Shown here piece after piece: positions 9,482 through 17,792 of a stretch of DNA of 64,000 nt. The DNA is from Parapedobacter sp035556095. Its GTDB lineage: Bacteria; Bacteroidota; Bacteroidia; Sphingobacteriales; Sphingobacteriaceae. Location of the stretch: assembly GCF_035556095.1 (NCBI RefSeq), contig NZ_DATMFT010000005.1:1-64000 (forward strand), given 5' to 3'. Below the pieces are notes generated by a model that worked only from the letters and a program-made list of their open reading frames with translations, was not told where the DNA came from and searched no databases. The translations under genes and the position numbers were made by a program. Numbering within the stretch: the first letter of the stretch is position 1; each line of letters begins with the position of its first letter.

Positions 9482-9516
9482 ATTGCATATAAGAGCAAAA
9501 TTAGCTAAATTTGCTC
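9482..9516 (+). promoter_or_regulatory. mqn operon promoter overlapped by a 24-bp palindrome
   Basis: ATTG at 9482-9485 and TAAATTTG at 9506-9513, 20 bases apart, form a Bacteroidota promoter for mqnE. A palindrome at 9493-9516 covers the spacer and the whole -7 box; its left half is GAGCAAAATTAG and 11 of 12 base pairs match on the other side. There is no T-run after it, so it is not a terminator. A dimeric repressor bound here would block the promoter. The MarR protein encoded last in this operon is the obvious candidate (inference). Confidence 0.7.
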
Positions 9517-9532
9517 TCAAAGATATCAAGGT

Positions 9533-10741
9533 ATGGACGCCGAGAAAAAGCTCACATTTCTTCTTGAAGACAAACACCTGGACGATGATTTGAAAGCCAT
9601 TGCCGCCAAGGTGCGTGATGGTAAGCGGATCGATCAAGCGGAAGGCGTGTTGCTTTATGAGCGCGGTGAATTGGGCTATTTGGGGGTGTTGGCAAACGCC
9701 ATACGCGAACGTCGCCACGGCGATATCACCTATTTTAACCGGAACTTCCACATCGAACCCACCAACCTTTGTGTTTATGATTGTAAATTCTGCTCGTATT
9801 CGCGGTTAATCAAAGAACGGGCAGATGGCTGGGAGGCCACGATGGAAGAAATGCTGGACGTCGTGAAATCATACGACAATGAGCCGGTTACGGAAGTCCA
9901 CATCGTAGGGGGAGTGTTGCCGCAATATAACATGGCATTTTACATGGACCTGTTTACGGCAATAAAAAAACATCGCCCCAACCTCCATGTGAAAGCGCTT
10001 ACCCCAGTAGAATACCACTATATTTTCAAAAAGGCCAAGGTCGATTATGCAACGGGCATGGCCATGATGAAGGAGGCCGGCTTGGAGTCGATGCCAGGGG
10101 GCGGGGCCGAGATTTTCCATCCGGAGATAAGAGACCAGATCGCGAAGGATAAATGCAATGCCGAACAATGGCTGCAAATACACGAAGAGTGGCATAAACT
10201 GGGCATGCATTCGAACGCAACCATGTTGTATGGTCATATCGAGGCGTTTTGGCACCGGGTAGACCACATGGAACGGTTGCGGCAGTTGCAAGACCGAACT
10301 AACGGCTTTCAAACCTTCATTCCTTTGAAATTCCGGAACAAGGACAATCAGATGGCCCATGTGCCGGAATCGACGGTGGTGGAAGACCTCCGCAATTACG
10401 CCATCAGCCGTATTTATTTAGACAATTTTCCACATATTAAAGCGTATTGGGCGATGATAAGTAGAGAGACCGCCCAATTGTCCCTAAGCTTTGGGGTGGA
10501 CGATATCGACGGTACGTTAGATGACACCACCAAAATCTATTCTATGGCGGGCGCGGAGGAACAGCATCCAGCAATGACGACGCGGGAGCTGGTCGAGTTA
10601 ATCAAACAAGTGGGTAAGCATCCCATCGAACGGGATACACTCTATAATGTCATTACGGATTACAACGAGGTGGTCTTTAACGACGACGCACCTGACAAAC
10701 AAGCACGGTATTATCAATTACCTGTATTGAACGATAAATAG
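9533..10741 (+). CDS. mqnE: Aminofutalosine synthase (radical SAM)
   Basis: A 402-residue radical SAM enzyme of the futalosine menaquinone pathway. It joins 3-[(1-carboxyvinyl)oxy]benzoate, the product of MqnA, to an adenosyl radical to make aminofutalosine. The 4Fe-4S motif is CxxxCxxC in EPTNLCVYDCKFCSY (about residues 78-92). The MqnE-typical segments VHIVGGVLPQYN, MPGGGAEIFHPEIR and TMLYGHIEAFWHRVDHM are present. MqnC is similar, but the MPGGGAEIF segment and the pairing with mqnA favour MqnE. First gene of an operon with a phosphatase, mqnA and marR. Confidence 0.93.
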   Translation: MDAEKKLTFLLEDKHLDDDLKAIAAKVRDGKRIDQAEGVLLYERGELGYLGVLANAIRERRHGDITYFNRNFHIEPTNLCVYDCKFCSYSRLIKERADGWEATMEEMLDVVKSYDNEPVTEVHIVGGVLPQYNMAFYMDLFTAIKKHRPNLHVKALTPVEYHYIFKKAKVDYATGMAMMKEAGLESMPGGGAEIFHPEIRDQIAKDKCNAEQWLQIHEEWHKLGMHSNATMLYGHIEAFWHRVDHMERLRQLQDRTNGFQTFIPLKFRNKDNQMAHVPESTVVEDLRNYAISRIYLDNFPHIKAYWAMISRETAQLSLSFGVDDIDGTLDDTTKIYSMAGAEEQHPAMTTRELVELIKQVGKHPIERDTLYNVITDYNEVVFNDDAPDKQARYYQLPVLNDK

Positions 10742-10751
10742 CAATATATTT

Positions 10752-11372
10752 TTGGAAAAAACACTTTACATTATTCGCCACGGCCAAACGGACCTTAATT
10801 TGAAAGGGATCGTTCAGGGTAGGGGGATCGACTCGCCGTTGAACGAGACCGGTAAAAAGCAAGCTGAAGCATTTTACGCCCGCTATCGCAACGTAGATTT
10901 CGATAAAATATATACATCGACCTTATTGCGTACCCATCAGACCGTCGCGCCGTTCACCGGTTTACCGACGGAACAATTGGCTGGGCTCGATGAGATCGGA
11001 TGGGGCATTTATGAAGGGAAGGAACAAACTCCTGAGATCATGGAAGGCTTTGCGGATTTGACCGAACGTTGGCGAATGGGCGAGTTGGACCGTTCAGTGG
11101 AAGGAGGTGAAACGCCCAATCAATTGGTAACCCGGCAACGCGAGGCACTTGCCCGTATCCTGTCCCGCCGAGATGAAAAAACCGTATTAATATGCATGCA
11201 CGGGCGGGCTATGCGCGTATTCCTTTGTTTGCTCATTGATCGCAACATCGCTGCGATGGATGACTTTCCCCATACCAACACAGCGTTGTACAAAGTGCAT
11301 TACAACGGCAGGGCATTTTCGATTGTAGACGCCTATAATATTGAACATTTGGCGGGCCTGTTGGCCGAATAA
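10752..11372 (+). CDS. Histidine phosphatase family protein
   Basis: A 206-residue protein of the phosphoglycerate mutase-like superfamily. The catalytic RHG motif with the phospho-accepting His is near the start (IIRHGQTDLN), the Arg of STLLRTHQT follows, and the second His sits in MHGRAMRVF. The start is TTG at 10752; no in-frame ATG lies nearby and the RHG box begins only eight residues in, so nothing is missing. It sits between mqnE and mqnA, 10 bases after the first and 1 base before the second. A role in removing a phosphate or pyrophosphate in the menaquinone route is only a guess from context; broad sugar-phosphate phosphatase activity is equally likely. Confidence 0.87.
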   Translation: MEKTLYIIRHGQTDLNLKGIVQGRGIDSPLNETGKKQAEAFYARYRNVDFDKIYTSTLLRTHQTVAPFTGLPTEQLAGLDEIGWGIYEGKEQTPEIMEGFADLTERWRMGELDRSVEGGETPNQLVTRQREALARILSRRDEKTVLICMHGRAMRVFLCLLIDRNIAAMDDFPHTNTALYKVHYNGRAFSIVDAYNIEHLAGLLAE

Positions 11373-11373
11373 G

Positions 11374-12144
11374 ATGATTATGGAAAAAGTGAATATTTCT
11401 GCCGTATCCTATACGAACACACTGCCATTTTTGTATGGGCTCCAACACTCTCCGTTGATCGATGAGATTTCATTGAGTCTGGATGTTCCAAGTGCGTGTG
11501 CACATAAGTTGATCAACGGCTACGCAGATTTGGGTATTGTGCCCGTTGCTGCGCTACCCGATATCCCCCATGCGCAGATCGTTTCCAATTATTGCCTGGG
11601 TGCAAACGGAGCAGTAAATTCCGTTTTTATTTATAGCGAAAAACCGATAGAATCGATCGAATCGCTCCGTTTGGATAGCCAATCGAGAACATCTAACACG
11701 TTGGCGCGAATCCTGTTGCGCCATTATTGGAAGAACGAGACGGTCATCACGGTAGAAGGGGAAGCCGATGCGTATGTGGAGATAGGCGACCGCACTTTCG
11801 GAAAACAACATGCCCATCCTTATGTGTACGATTTGTCGTGGCATTGGCGGGAATTCACAGGGTTGCCGTTTACCTTTGCGGTATGGGTAGCCAATAAACC
11901 GCTTACCCCGTCATTTATCCAAGCATTCAATGACGCCCTGGCTTACGGACTAAGTCAACGAGAGGTACTGATTGGCGAATTGCCCGCCCGGATCGATTTC
12001 GATTATCGGCAATATTTAATGGAGAATATCGACTATCTGTATACCGATGAAAAAAAGGCAGCAGTGACAACCTTTCTGAAATTGAAGGAGTCGTTGGAGC
12101 TCGTTTCCGATGAGTCGCCCACCAAGAAAGATTTACCCGGATGA
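11374..12144 (+). CDS. mqnA: Chorismate dehydratase
   Basis: A 256-residue periplasmic-binding-protein-like enzyme that removes water from chorismate to give 3-[(1-carboxyvinyl)oxy]benzoate, the first step of the futalosine pathway. Family marks are ISAVSYTNTLPFLYGL near the start, DVPSACAHKL, DLGIVPVAAL, LDSQSRTSNTLARILL and GDRTFG. The start is ATG 11374 (or 11380), one base after the phosphatase stop. The coding frame could be read further upstream, but that would lie inside the phosphatase gene. Its stop overlaps the marR start (ATGA), showing translational coupling. Confidence 0.92.
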   Translation: MIMEKVNISAVSYTNTLPFLYGLQHSPLIDEISLSLDVPSACAHKLINGYADLGIVPVAALPDIPHAQIVSNYCLGANGAVNSVFIYSEKPIESIESLRLDSQSRTSNTLARILLRHYWKNETVITVEGEADAYVEIGDRTFGKQHAHPYVYDLSWHWREFTGLPFTFAVWVANKPLTPSFIQAFNDALAYGLSQREVLIGELPARIDFDYRQYLMENIDYLYTDEKKAAVTTFLKLKESLELVSDESPTKKDLPG

Positions 12145-12596
12145 AGATCGAAGACGAAATTCAAACGCGCAAATTCCACAGTGAGCGGCATAAGGCGACG
12201 ATCAACATCGTGTTCACTAGTAATTGGGTAACCGATATATTGGAAAAACGTGCCAGTACGAGCAAGATTACGCTCCAACAATTCAATATACTCCGTATTT
12301 TACGTGGGCAGTATCCGGCACCGGCCACCAATTACCTGCTCAAAGAGCGCATGTTGGATAAGACTCCAGATGTCTCGCGCATCGTCGACCGACTGGTGTC
12401 CAAGGGGTTGGTCGCTAAAAGCCGATGTGCCTCAGACCGTCGCGCCGTCGACATCACAATCACCACGAAGGGATTGGATACACTGGAGGACCTGGATGAA
12501 CGGATGCTGATGATGGATGTTCTCCAAGAAAATATAACGGAAGCAGAATGCCAAACCCTCAATAACCTCCTTGATAAATTACGAGGACACGAGTGA
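12141..12596 (+). CDS. MarR family transcriptional regulator
   Basis: A 151-residue winged-helix protein. The core is QQFNILRILRG, then LLKERMLDKTPDVSRIVDRLVSKG (recognition helix), and the wing with the conserved DRR (SRCASDRRAVDITIT), followed by a C-terminal dimerisation helix. MarR proteins are dimers that bind palindromes over promoters and let go on ligand binding. The gene overlaps mqnA by four bases, so it is made together with the menaquinone enzymes. The palindrome at 9493-9516 over the operon promoter makes self-regulation likely (inference). Confidence 0.9.
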   Translation: MKIEDEIQTRKFHSERHKATINIVFTSNWVTDILEKRASTSKITLQQFNILRILRGQYPAPATNYLLKERMLDKTPDVSRIVDRLVSKGLVAKSRCASDRRAVDITITTKGLDTLEDLDERMLMMDVLQENITEAECQTLNNLLDKLRGHE

Positions 12597-12621
12597 CATA
12601 CCGATTGGTCATTGCTGTATC

Positions 12622-13365
12622 CTAGTGCACGTGGGGATGAAACAAGAAATTCAATAGTGAGGCAGCAATACCCAATGTAACGGCGATCATTTTCTTCTTA
12701 TTGAATTTGTGATGATCGGCCGATCCAGATTCGAACAAGATTGTTGTGGAGATATGGAGGAAAATACCGATGACAACGGCCATAATCCGATCAAAATACT
12801 GTTCGATATGCCCCATGCCGCCTGAGCTTATTGCCTTGCTAAAGAGGTAGCCTAATGGCGTCATGATGGCGAATATAGCCAATAACAGGGTGATTTTGTT
12901 TCTGGAAAGCGACGTGTTGAGCAGCAAACTGCCGAGAGCAAAAGCCGCAGGGACGTGATGCAATGCAATCCCAAAAGTCAATGCGCCTTGGTGGCCAGCA
13001 GCCAATGGCATGCCCTCCAATACGGCATGTAAACACAGACTGATCATTATTCCTAAGGGGAATATATTACTGCCTTTTTCGGAGTGGTGGATGTGGCCGT
13101 GTTCTACGCCATGTGAAAACTGTTCTAAACCGAGCTGCAAAAGGAATCCCAATAGGACAAATAATCCGATCGTATGGTCGTGCGCACTGTGCGTATGGTA
13201 GACCTCTGGAATCAAATGAAGCACGGTAATGGAAAACAGGTAGGCTCCGCTGAACGAAAGGATAAGTTTCAGTAAGTGGGTGTTGTCGCGTTTTACGAAA
13301 AACACGGCTATACCACTTGCAAATGCCGAGATAAATAGAATGGCAATAACGGCTAACGGACTCAT
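12622..13365 (-). CDS. ZIP family divalent metal transporter
   Basis: A 247-residue membrane protein with about eight predicted helices. The His-rich segments HTHSAHDH and HGVEHGHIHH lie in the loops before the metal-site helices. The key helices carry LCLHAVLEGMPLAAG (HxxxEG) and ALHHVPAAFALG (HH), typical of the ZIP metal site, with the usual C-terminal HP-H pattern (FLFHPHVH). It probably imports zinc or another divalent metal. Its start overlaps the PAP2 stop by four bases (ATGA), so the two form an operon with PAP2 first. Confidence 0.88.
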   Translation of the reverse strand: MSPLAVIAILFISAFASGIAVFFVKRDNTHLLKLILSFSGAYLFSITVLHLIPEVYHTHSAHDHTIGLFVLLGFLLQLGLEQFSHGVEHGHIHHSEKGSNIFPLGIMISLCLHAVLEGMPLAAGHQGALTFGIALHHVPAAFALGSLLLNTSLSRNKITLLLAIFAIMTPLGYLFSKAISSGGMGHIEQYFDRIMAVVIGIFLHISTTILFESGSADHHKFNKKKMIAVTLGIAASLLNFLFHPHVH

Positions 13366-13946
13366 GCTTCGTTTTTGACAGGGGTTAGATTAGGAACTAA
13401 ATACCTGAACCCTAAGCCGGTAAGATACCCGATTGTGCTGCCAAGCAATGCTCCGCCGATGATATCGAGGGGATAGTGTACCCCCACATAGACCTGCGCA
13501 AAACTGATGATTGCAGCCCAGGAAAGCCCGAGCCAAAGGATGTGTTTCCACCTTCGGTAAAAGACCATAATGAGTGCCACGCCTATTGCGAAATGATTGG
13601 CTGCGTGGGATGATGTGAAACTATAGCCACCACTGCACCTCACCAATACATTCACCTGGTCTTTGAATTCGACATCCCGGCAGGGCCGTACCCGCTCTAC
13701 GGATTTCTTAATGATGGAAGAAGATACATGGTCCGTAATACCAAAGGTTATCAATAGAAAAGCAATGATATATAACCCGTTCTTCTTGTAGTTCCTGATA
13801 CAGAAAATAATAATGAAAAGGTAGAGCGGAGCCCAGGTATACCTATTTCGTAAAATAGGCATCAGCCAATCAAAAAAAGCATTGCTCAACCCCTGGTTGA
13901 TCGCCAAGAAAGCTTCCTGGTCGAACGAAATAAGTTGGTCGATCAT
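13362..13946 (-). CDS. PAP2 family membrane phosphatase
   Basis: A 194-residue membrane protein with the three phosphatase motifs: KKSVERVRP (KxxxxxxRP), SFTSSHAAN (PSGH variant) and YVGVHYPLDIIGG (SxxxxxxHxxxD-like). Substrates in this family are lipid phosphates such as phosphatidate or undecaprenyl pyrophosphate; which one applies here cannot be told. The ATG at 13946 (MIDQLISF) is preferred. A TTG at 13970 would add MLQLCLIY, but the DNA there reads like a promoter -7 region (CAACTTTG on the minus strand). The gene is translationally coupled to the ZIP gene. Confidence 0.87.
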   Translation of the reverse strand: MIDQLISFDQEAFLAINQGLSNAFFDWLMPILRNRYTWAPLYLFIIIFCIRNYKKNGLYIIAFLLITFGITDHVSSSIIKKSVERVRPCRDVEFKDQVNVLVRCSGGYSFTSSHAANHFAIGVALIMVFYRRWKHILWLGLSWAAIISFAQVYVGVHYPLDIIGGALLGSTIGYLTGLGFRYLVPNLTPVKNEA

Positions 13947-14011
13947 ATAAATTAAACAAAGTTGCAACAAAAGTAAAAATAAATTTCAAAATCCTATGAA
14001 ATTGGTGAAAT

Positions 14012-14041
14012 TTAGAAAGCCGAACAATATTCCTATTTTTG
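14012..14041 (+). promoter_or_regulatory. glmM promoter (-33/-7)
   Basis: TTGG at 14012-14015 and TATTTTTG at 14034-14041 with an 18-base spacer. The ATG at 14065 follows 23 bases later. This placement argues against the upstream in-frame ATG at 13996, which lies before the promoter. Confidence 0.65.
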
Positions 14042-14064
14042 CGGTCTCAAAAGCAAAATCGTAC

Positions 14065-15453
14065 ATGACTTTAATCAAATCCATTTCAGGTATACGGGGA
14101 ACCATTGGGGGGAAGCCGGGCGAGGCGTTGACACCGATTGACATCGTGAAATTTACGGCTGCATTCGGTCATTTTATCCAGCAGCAATCGGGATCCAAAA
14201 AAATGGTTGTTGGCCGTGATGCCCGGGTATCTGGCGAGATGGTGCGGAACCTCGTGGTGGGAACACTACAGAGCATCGGAATGGATGTTATAGATCTCGG
14301 TCTTTCTACTACACCCACCGTAGAAATTGCTGTACCGGGCGAGCAGGCAGCAGGGGGTATTATCCTTACGGCCAGTCATAATCCCGGTCAATGGAATGCA
14401 CTGAAATTGCTTAACACTAAAGGCGAATTCATCGACGACGCAGCGGGCACCGAAGTGCTCGAAATTGCAGAGAACCTGGATTTTGATTTTTCGGACGTTG
14501 ATAATTTAGGGAAAGTTACGGCTGACGATAGTTACTTGCAGAAACACATCGACCAGGTTTTAGCGCTACCTTTGGTGGATAAAGATGCCATACGGCAGGC
14601 GGGGTTTACCATTGCTGTAGATGCCGTTAATTCGACAGGTGGGGTTTTTGTGCCCGCTTTATTGGCGGCGCTCGGTGTTGAAACGATTTACAAGGTCCAT
14701 TGCGAACCCAATGGGCTGTTTCCGCACAACCCCGAGCCACTCGCCGAGAACCTGACGGATTTGTCTGCGTTAGTCGTCGGAAAAAAGGTCGACTTAGGCA
14801 TCGCTGTAGACCCGGACGTGGACCGACTTTGTTTTGTGATGGAAGACGGCAAGATGTTTGGTGAAGAATATACTTTGGTGGCTGTGAGCGACTATGTGCT
14901 GCAACATACGCCGGGCAACACCGTCTCCAACCTCTCGTCTACGCGGGCATTACGCGATGTAACCATCAGCAGGGGTGCGGAATACCACGCTGCCGCCGTA
15001 GGCGAAGTGAATGTGGTCACAAAAATGAAGGAAGTGGGCGCGGTAATTGGTGGTGAAGGCAATGGTGGTGTCATCTACCCGGAGGTACACTATGGCCGGG
15101 ATGCGCTGGTTGGTATTGCTCTTTTCCTCACCCATCTGGCCAAAAGCGGCAAGCGCATTTCCGAAATGCGGGCGGGCTACCCGCAGTACTACATGTCTAA
15201 GAACAAAATAACCCTTACTCCGGGGTTAGACATCGATGGCCTGCTGAGCGCAATGCAGCAGAAATATAGGGACGTAACCCACAGTACCATTGATGGATTG
15301 AAAATTGATTTCGAGGAGGAGTGGGTCCATCTACGGAAATCGAATACCGAACCCATCATCCGGGTTTATTCCGAGGGGCCGACCCCTGAACGAGCGGAGG
15401 CCATTGCACGTCAGATCATGGACGAGATTGCGGCTATTGTTGGCGCCGACTAG
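14065..15453 (+). CDS. glmM: Phosphoglucosamine mutase (phosphohexomutase)
   Basis: A 462-residue alpha-D-phosphohexomutase. It opens with ISGIRGTIGGKPGEALTP, has the catalytic phosphoserine loop TASHNPGQWNALKLL (about residue 100), the magnesium loop DPDVDRLCF (DxDxDR), the sugar-specificity loop GGEGNGGVIYPEVHYGRDA and the phosphate-binding RKSNTEPIIRVYSE near the C-terminus. In Bacteroidota this sequence type is annotated as GlmM, which makes glucosamine-1-phosphate for peptidoglycan and LPS. Phosphomannomutase or phosphoglucomutase activity is a possible alternative. Its stop shares bases with the stop of the convergent DUF6266 gene. Confidence 0.9.
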   Translation: MTLIKSISGIRGTIGGKPGEALTPIDIVKFTAAFGHFIQQQSGSKKMVVGRDARVSGEMVRNLVVGTLQSIGMDVIDLGLSTTPTVEIAVPGEQAAGGIILTASHNPGQWNALKLLNTKGEFIDDAAGTEVLEIAENLDFDFSDVDNLGKVTADDSYLQKHIDQVLALPLVDKDAIRQAGFTIAVDAVNSTGGVFVPALLAALGVETIYKVHCEPNGLFPHNPEPLAENLTDLSALVVGKKVDLGIAVDPDVDRLCFVMEDGKMFGEEYTLVAVSDYVLQHTPGNTVSNLSSTRALRDVTISRGAEYHAAAVGEVNVVTKMKEVGAVIGGEGNGGVIYPEVHYGRDALVGIALFLTHLAKSGKRISEMRAGYPQYYMSKNKITLTPGLDIDGLLSAMQQKYRDVTHSTIDGLKIDFEEEWVHLRKSNTEPIIRVYSEGPTPERAEAIARQIMDEIAAIVGAD

Positions 15454-16088
15454 GTGAGCGACCCAATATAAGTGCTGGGGGAGATATCGCTCCCATTGTA
15501 CCGGACAAATGACGTATAGATGTGTACGGGCTTTCCGAGATAGTACGGTCTGACCGTTATAATTGCCTCGCCCTTATCCCGTGAAGCCCCGTTGAAGCAT
15601 GCTTCGCATGTTTCATATTCCGGGTAAAACAACAGTACCCATAGGTTGTCCACGCGGTCGGCGCCGTCTTTGCCTGTGTCGTTAGACCATTCCAACTTCA
15701 AGCCGGCATCTGTCCACACCGCTGTACCGTCTTTCATGGCAGGTACACCGCCCATGCTCACCAACGCCTTACTGTAATCGAACACCAAATTTGGATACTC
15801 GCCCGTAATAGCCTGTTTCTTATTGTACGACATCGCAACATTGAAAGCGCTCATCACCCGTTGCTCAGCCTCGTGTTTGAACCCATCACGGATAAAAGTG
15901 ATACACGATTTGAGGAACTGTTGGGTGAGCTTCATTTTCAGCTGGTTTGCCAACTGTGCTGGGCTACGTTTTTTGGACGTGAAACGCGGCAACCCACGTA
16001 TCACATCCTTGCCACGCCATTGGTAGCCGACCACGCTGCCGACTCGACCGCTGAATCCACCGTTGGGGCCATTTTTGAGTATTGCCAT
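15450..16088 (-). CDS. DUF6266 family protein
   Basis: A 212-residue protein of unknown function found mainly in Sphingobacteriaceae and relatives. Its start is the family signature: MAILKNGPNGGFSGRVGSVV followed by GYQWRGKDVIRGLPR and KKRSPAQLANQLK. No signal peptide or membrane segment is seen. The rest is predicted mixed alpha/beta with no recognisable catalytic motif. It converges on glmM with both TAG stop codons in the palindromic CTAG at 15450-15453. Upstream lies an unusual intergenic region with helically phased repeats. Confidence 0.85.
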   Translation of the reverse strand: MAILKNGPNGGFSGRVGSVVGYQWRGKDVIRGLPRFTSKKRSPAQLANQLKMKLTQQFLKSCITFIRDGFKHEAEQRVMSAFNVAMSYNKKQAITGEYPNLVFDYSKALVSMGGVPAMKDGTAVWTDAGLKLEWSNDTGKDGADRVDNLWVLLFYPEYETCEACFNGASRDKGEAIITVRPYYLGKPVHIYTSFVRYNGSDISPSTYIGSLT

Positions 16089-16179
16089 GGTTTTCTCAAT
16101 TAGTTGGTTCCAAAGTAATAAAAAGTTATTGCCAATTCCTAAAGTTATTGTGATTTAATAGATAGATAAGTAATAGGTA

Positions 16180-16290
16180 ATAGGGATTTTTCCCTATAAT
16201 CTCCCTAGAAAGTCCCTAGTATGTCCCTAATATTTCCTTCAAATATGAGGAGCTGGTTATGGGTTGGTAGCTGGTTGGGGATATTAGGGA
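16180..16290. repeat. 11-bp phased TCCCTA repeats and inverted repeats
   Basis: Four direct repeats of 11 bases start at 16191, 16202, 16213 and 16224, each beginning TCCCTA (TCCCTATAATC, TCCCTAGAAAG, TCCCTAGTATG, TCCCTAATATT). The first also pairs with ATAGGGA at 16180-16186 over a TTTT loop. The last has an inverted copy, ATATTAGGGA, at 16281-16290. Lying between the divergent DUF6266 and arginine deiminase genes, this looks like a multi-site protein-binding region. A weak -7-like box (TATCTTGC) lies at 16308-16315 for the downstream gene. Confidence 0.75.
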
Positions 16291-16338
16291 GAAAGAATGG
16301 GATTTCGTATCTTGCGTTTTTAGTAAAACCATTATTTT

Positions 16339-17778
16339 ATGCGTACCGATACCCTGAATGTCTCTTCTGAAACCGGCCGATTAAGAAAAGTGCTGGTGCA
16401 TAGCCCGGACAGTGGCCTCGGCAAGGTTGTGCCTTCCAAAGCACAGGACTGGCTGTTTGAAGACATTGTACACTTGGATACCATCCGTCGGAATGAGTAT
16501 GATTATTACATCAAATTACTGTTGTATTTCATGGATGAAGGCAAAATCAGGGGGCGATTGGCAGAAATCAATGCACCCGGGTACCATCGTAATTTCTTCA
16601 AACCCGATCATCCTGATTTTTACAACTCCCAGCACGTGATTGAATTGCAGGTTTTGCTGGCCGATATATTGGCTGAAACATCCATCAAAAGCCAGTTAGT
16701 CGCTTCAGTCTGTGCTATTGAAGCCTGTAGCTATGATGTGCAACGGGAACTCATGGCGTATGCGCCCGCCACACTGGCACGGATATTCTTCAGCGGCACG
16801 CCCGACGAACGCGAGATGATCTTTCCGCCGATTCCGAATTTCATTTTTACCCGGGATATCGGCATTGTGATCAATGACCACATCTTGCTCAACAAGCCGA
16901 TGAAAGAGGCCCGGAAACGCGAAGCGTTGATTGCCAAGTATATTTTTTACCACCATCCCATTTTTGCCGCCTATCACGATAAGGTGATCGAGCTTACGGA
17001 TACTCAACATCACTTCCTGCTGCCCAACGATGCCGATGTTGAGCGGGTGACACTGGAGGGAGGTGATGTGATGGTGGTGGGCCCCAGTCATGTGCTGATT
17101 GGGGTAAGTGAGCGCACCACCCGCGAAGCGGCAGCCCAAGCGGTGCGGCGTTTGTTCGAAAAGGATGTGGTACGCAAGGCGACCATCATTAGAATCCCCC
17201 ATAGACGCGACTATATGCATATTGATACTGTATTTACGCAGGTGAAGCGAAATGTGTGGGTGATGTTAGGCGATTTTTCCAGCCAACGTATCACCGGCCC
17301 GAAGGCAGATGCGGTGCACCGCGCATTGGGTATCCAGCCGCACCGGGCGGATGATTTGGAAATATTGCAATTTAAAAAGGGCGACTTATCCAACCCGCGG
17401 CGTTTTCAGTCGCTGGAAGCGTTGTTGACGGACATCAGCGTAACCGATCTCGGTGCTGCTCCTGCAGCTGTCAGGATTGTCATGTCTGGAAATAACGAAT
17501 TTCCGTATGACGCCCGCGAGCAGTGGACCGATAGCTGCAATGTCCTCGCCATCCGGGATGGCGTGGTGTTGGGTTACGATCGGAATGACAAAACCACAGC
17601 TGCATTTCGGGCAATTGGATTCAACGTAGTAAACGTCTCCGACCTGTTGATCGACTTGGAATCGGGTAAAGTGAATGCGGATGACTTAACCGACACCTTG
17701 GTACTGATGCCTTCGGCGGAACTGTCGCGGGCAAGGGGGGGCTTTCACTGCATGAGTATGCCATTAATGAGGGATTGA
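16339..17778 (+). CDS. Arginine deiminase family protein
   Basis: A 479-residue guanidino-group-modifying enzyme. Conserved pieces are the N-terminal LRKVLVHSP, NFIFTRDIG (FTRD), LEGGDVMVVG, the catalytic HIDTVFT (His and Asp) and the C-terminal catalytic cysteine in GGFHCMSMP. Arginine deiminase turns arginine into citrulline and ammonia. At 479 residues it is longer than the usual bacterial ArcA of about 410. No carbamate kinase or ornithine transcarbamylase gene is nearby; instead a CtlX homologue follows, so the pair could take arginine through citrulline to ornithine (inference). Other guanidino substrates are possible. Confidence 0.85.
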   Translation: MRTDTLNVSSETGRLRKVLVHSPDSGLGKVVPSKAQDWLFEDIVHLDTIRRNEYDYYIKLLLYFMDEGKIRGRLAEINAPGYHRNFFKPDHPDFYNSQHVIELQVLLADILAETSIKSQLVASVCAIEACSYDVQRELMAYAPATLARIFFSGTPDEREMIFPPIPNFIFTRDIGIVINDHILLNKPMKEARKREALIAKYIFYHHPIFAAYHDKVIELTDTQHHFLLPNDADVERVTLEGGDVMVVGPSHVLIGVSERTTREAAAQAVRRLFEKDVVRKATIIRIPHRRDYMHIDTVFTQVKRNVWVMLGDFSSQRITGPKADAVHRALGIQPHRADDLEILQFKKGDLSNPRRFQSLEALLTDISVTDLGAAPAAVRIVMSGNNEFPYDAREQWTDSCNVLAIRDGVVLGYDRNDKTTAAFRAIGFNVVNVSDLLIDLESGKVNADDLTDTLVLMPSAELSRARGGFHCMSMPLMRD

Positions 17779-17792
17779 TATGCTGCACGGAG

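Noticed and set aside
13970..13996. Upstream starts for PAP2 (TTG 13970) and glmM (ATG 13996)
   Set aside because: They lie in or before promoter-like boxes, and the added N-termini do not match the families.
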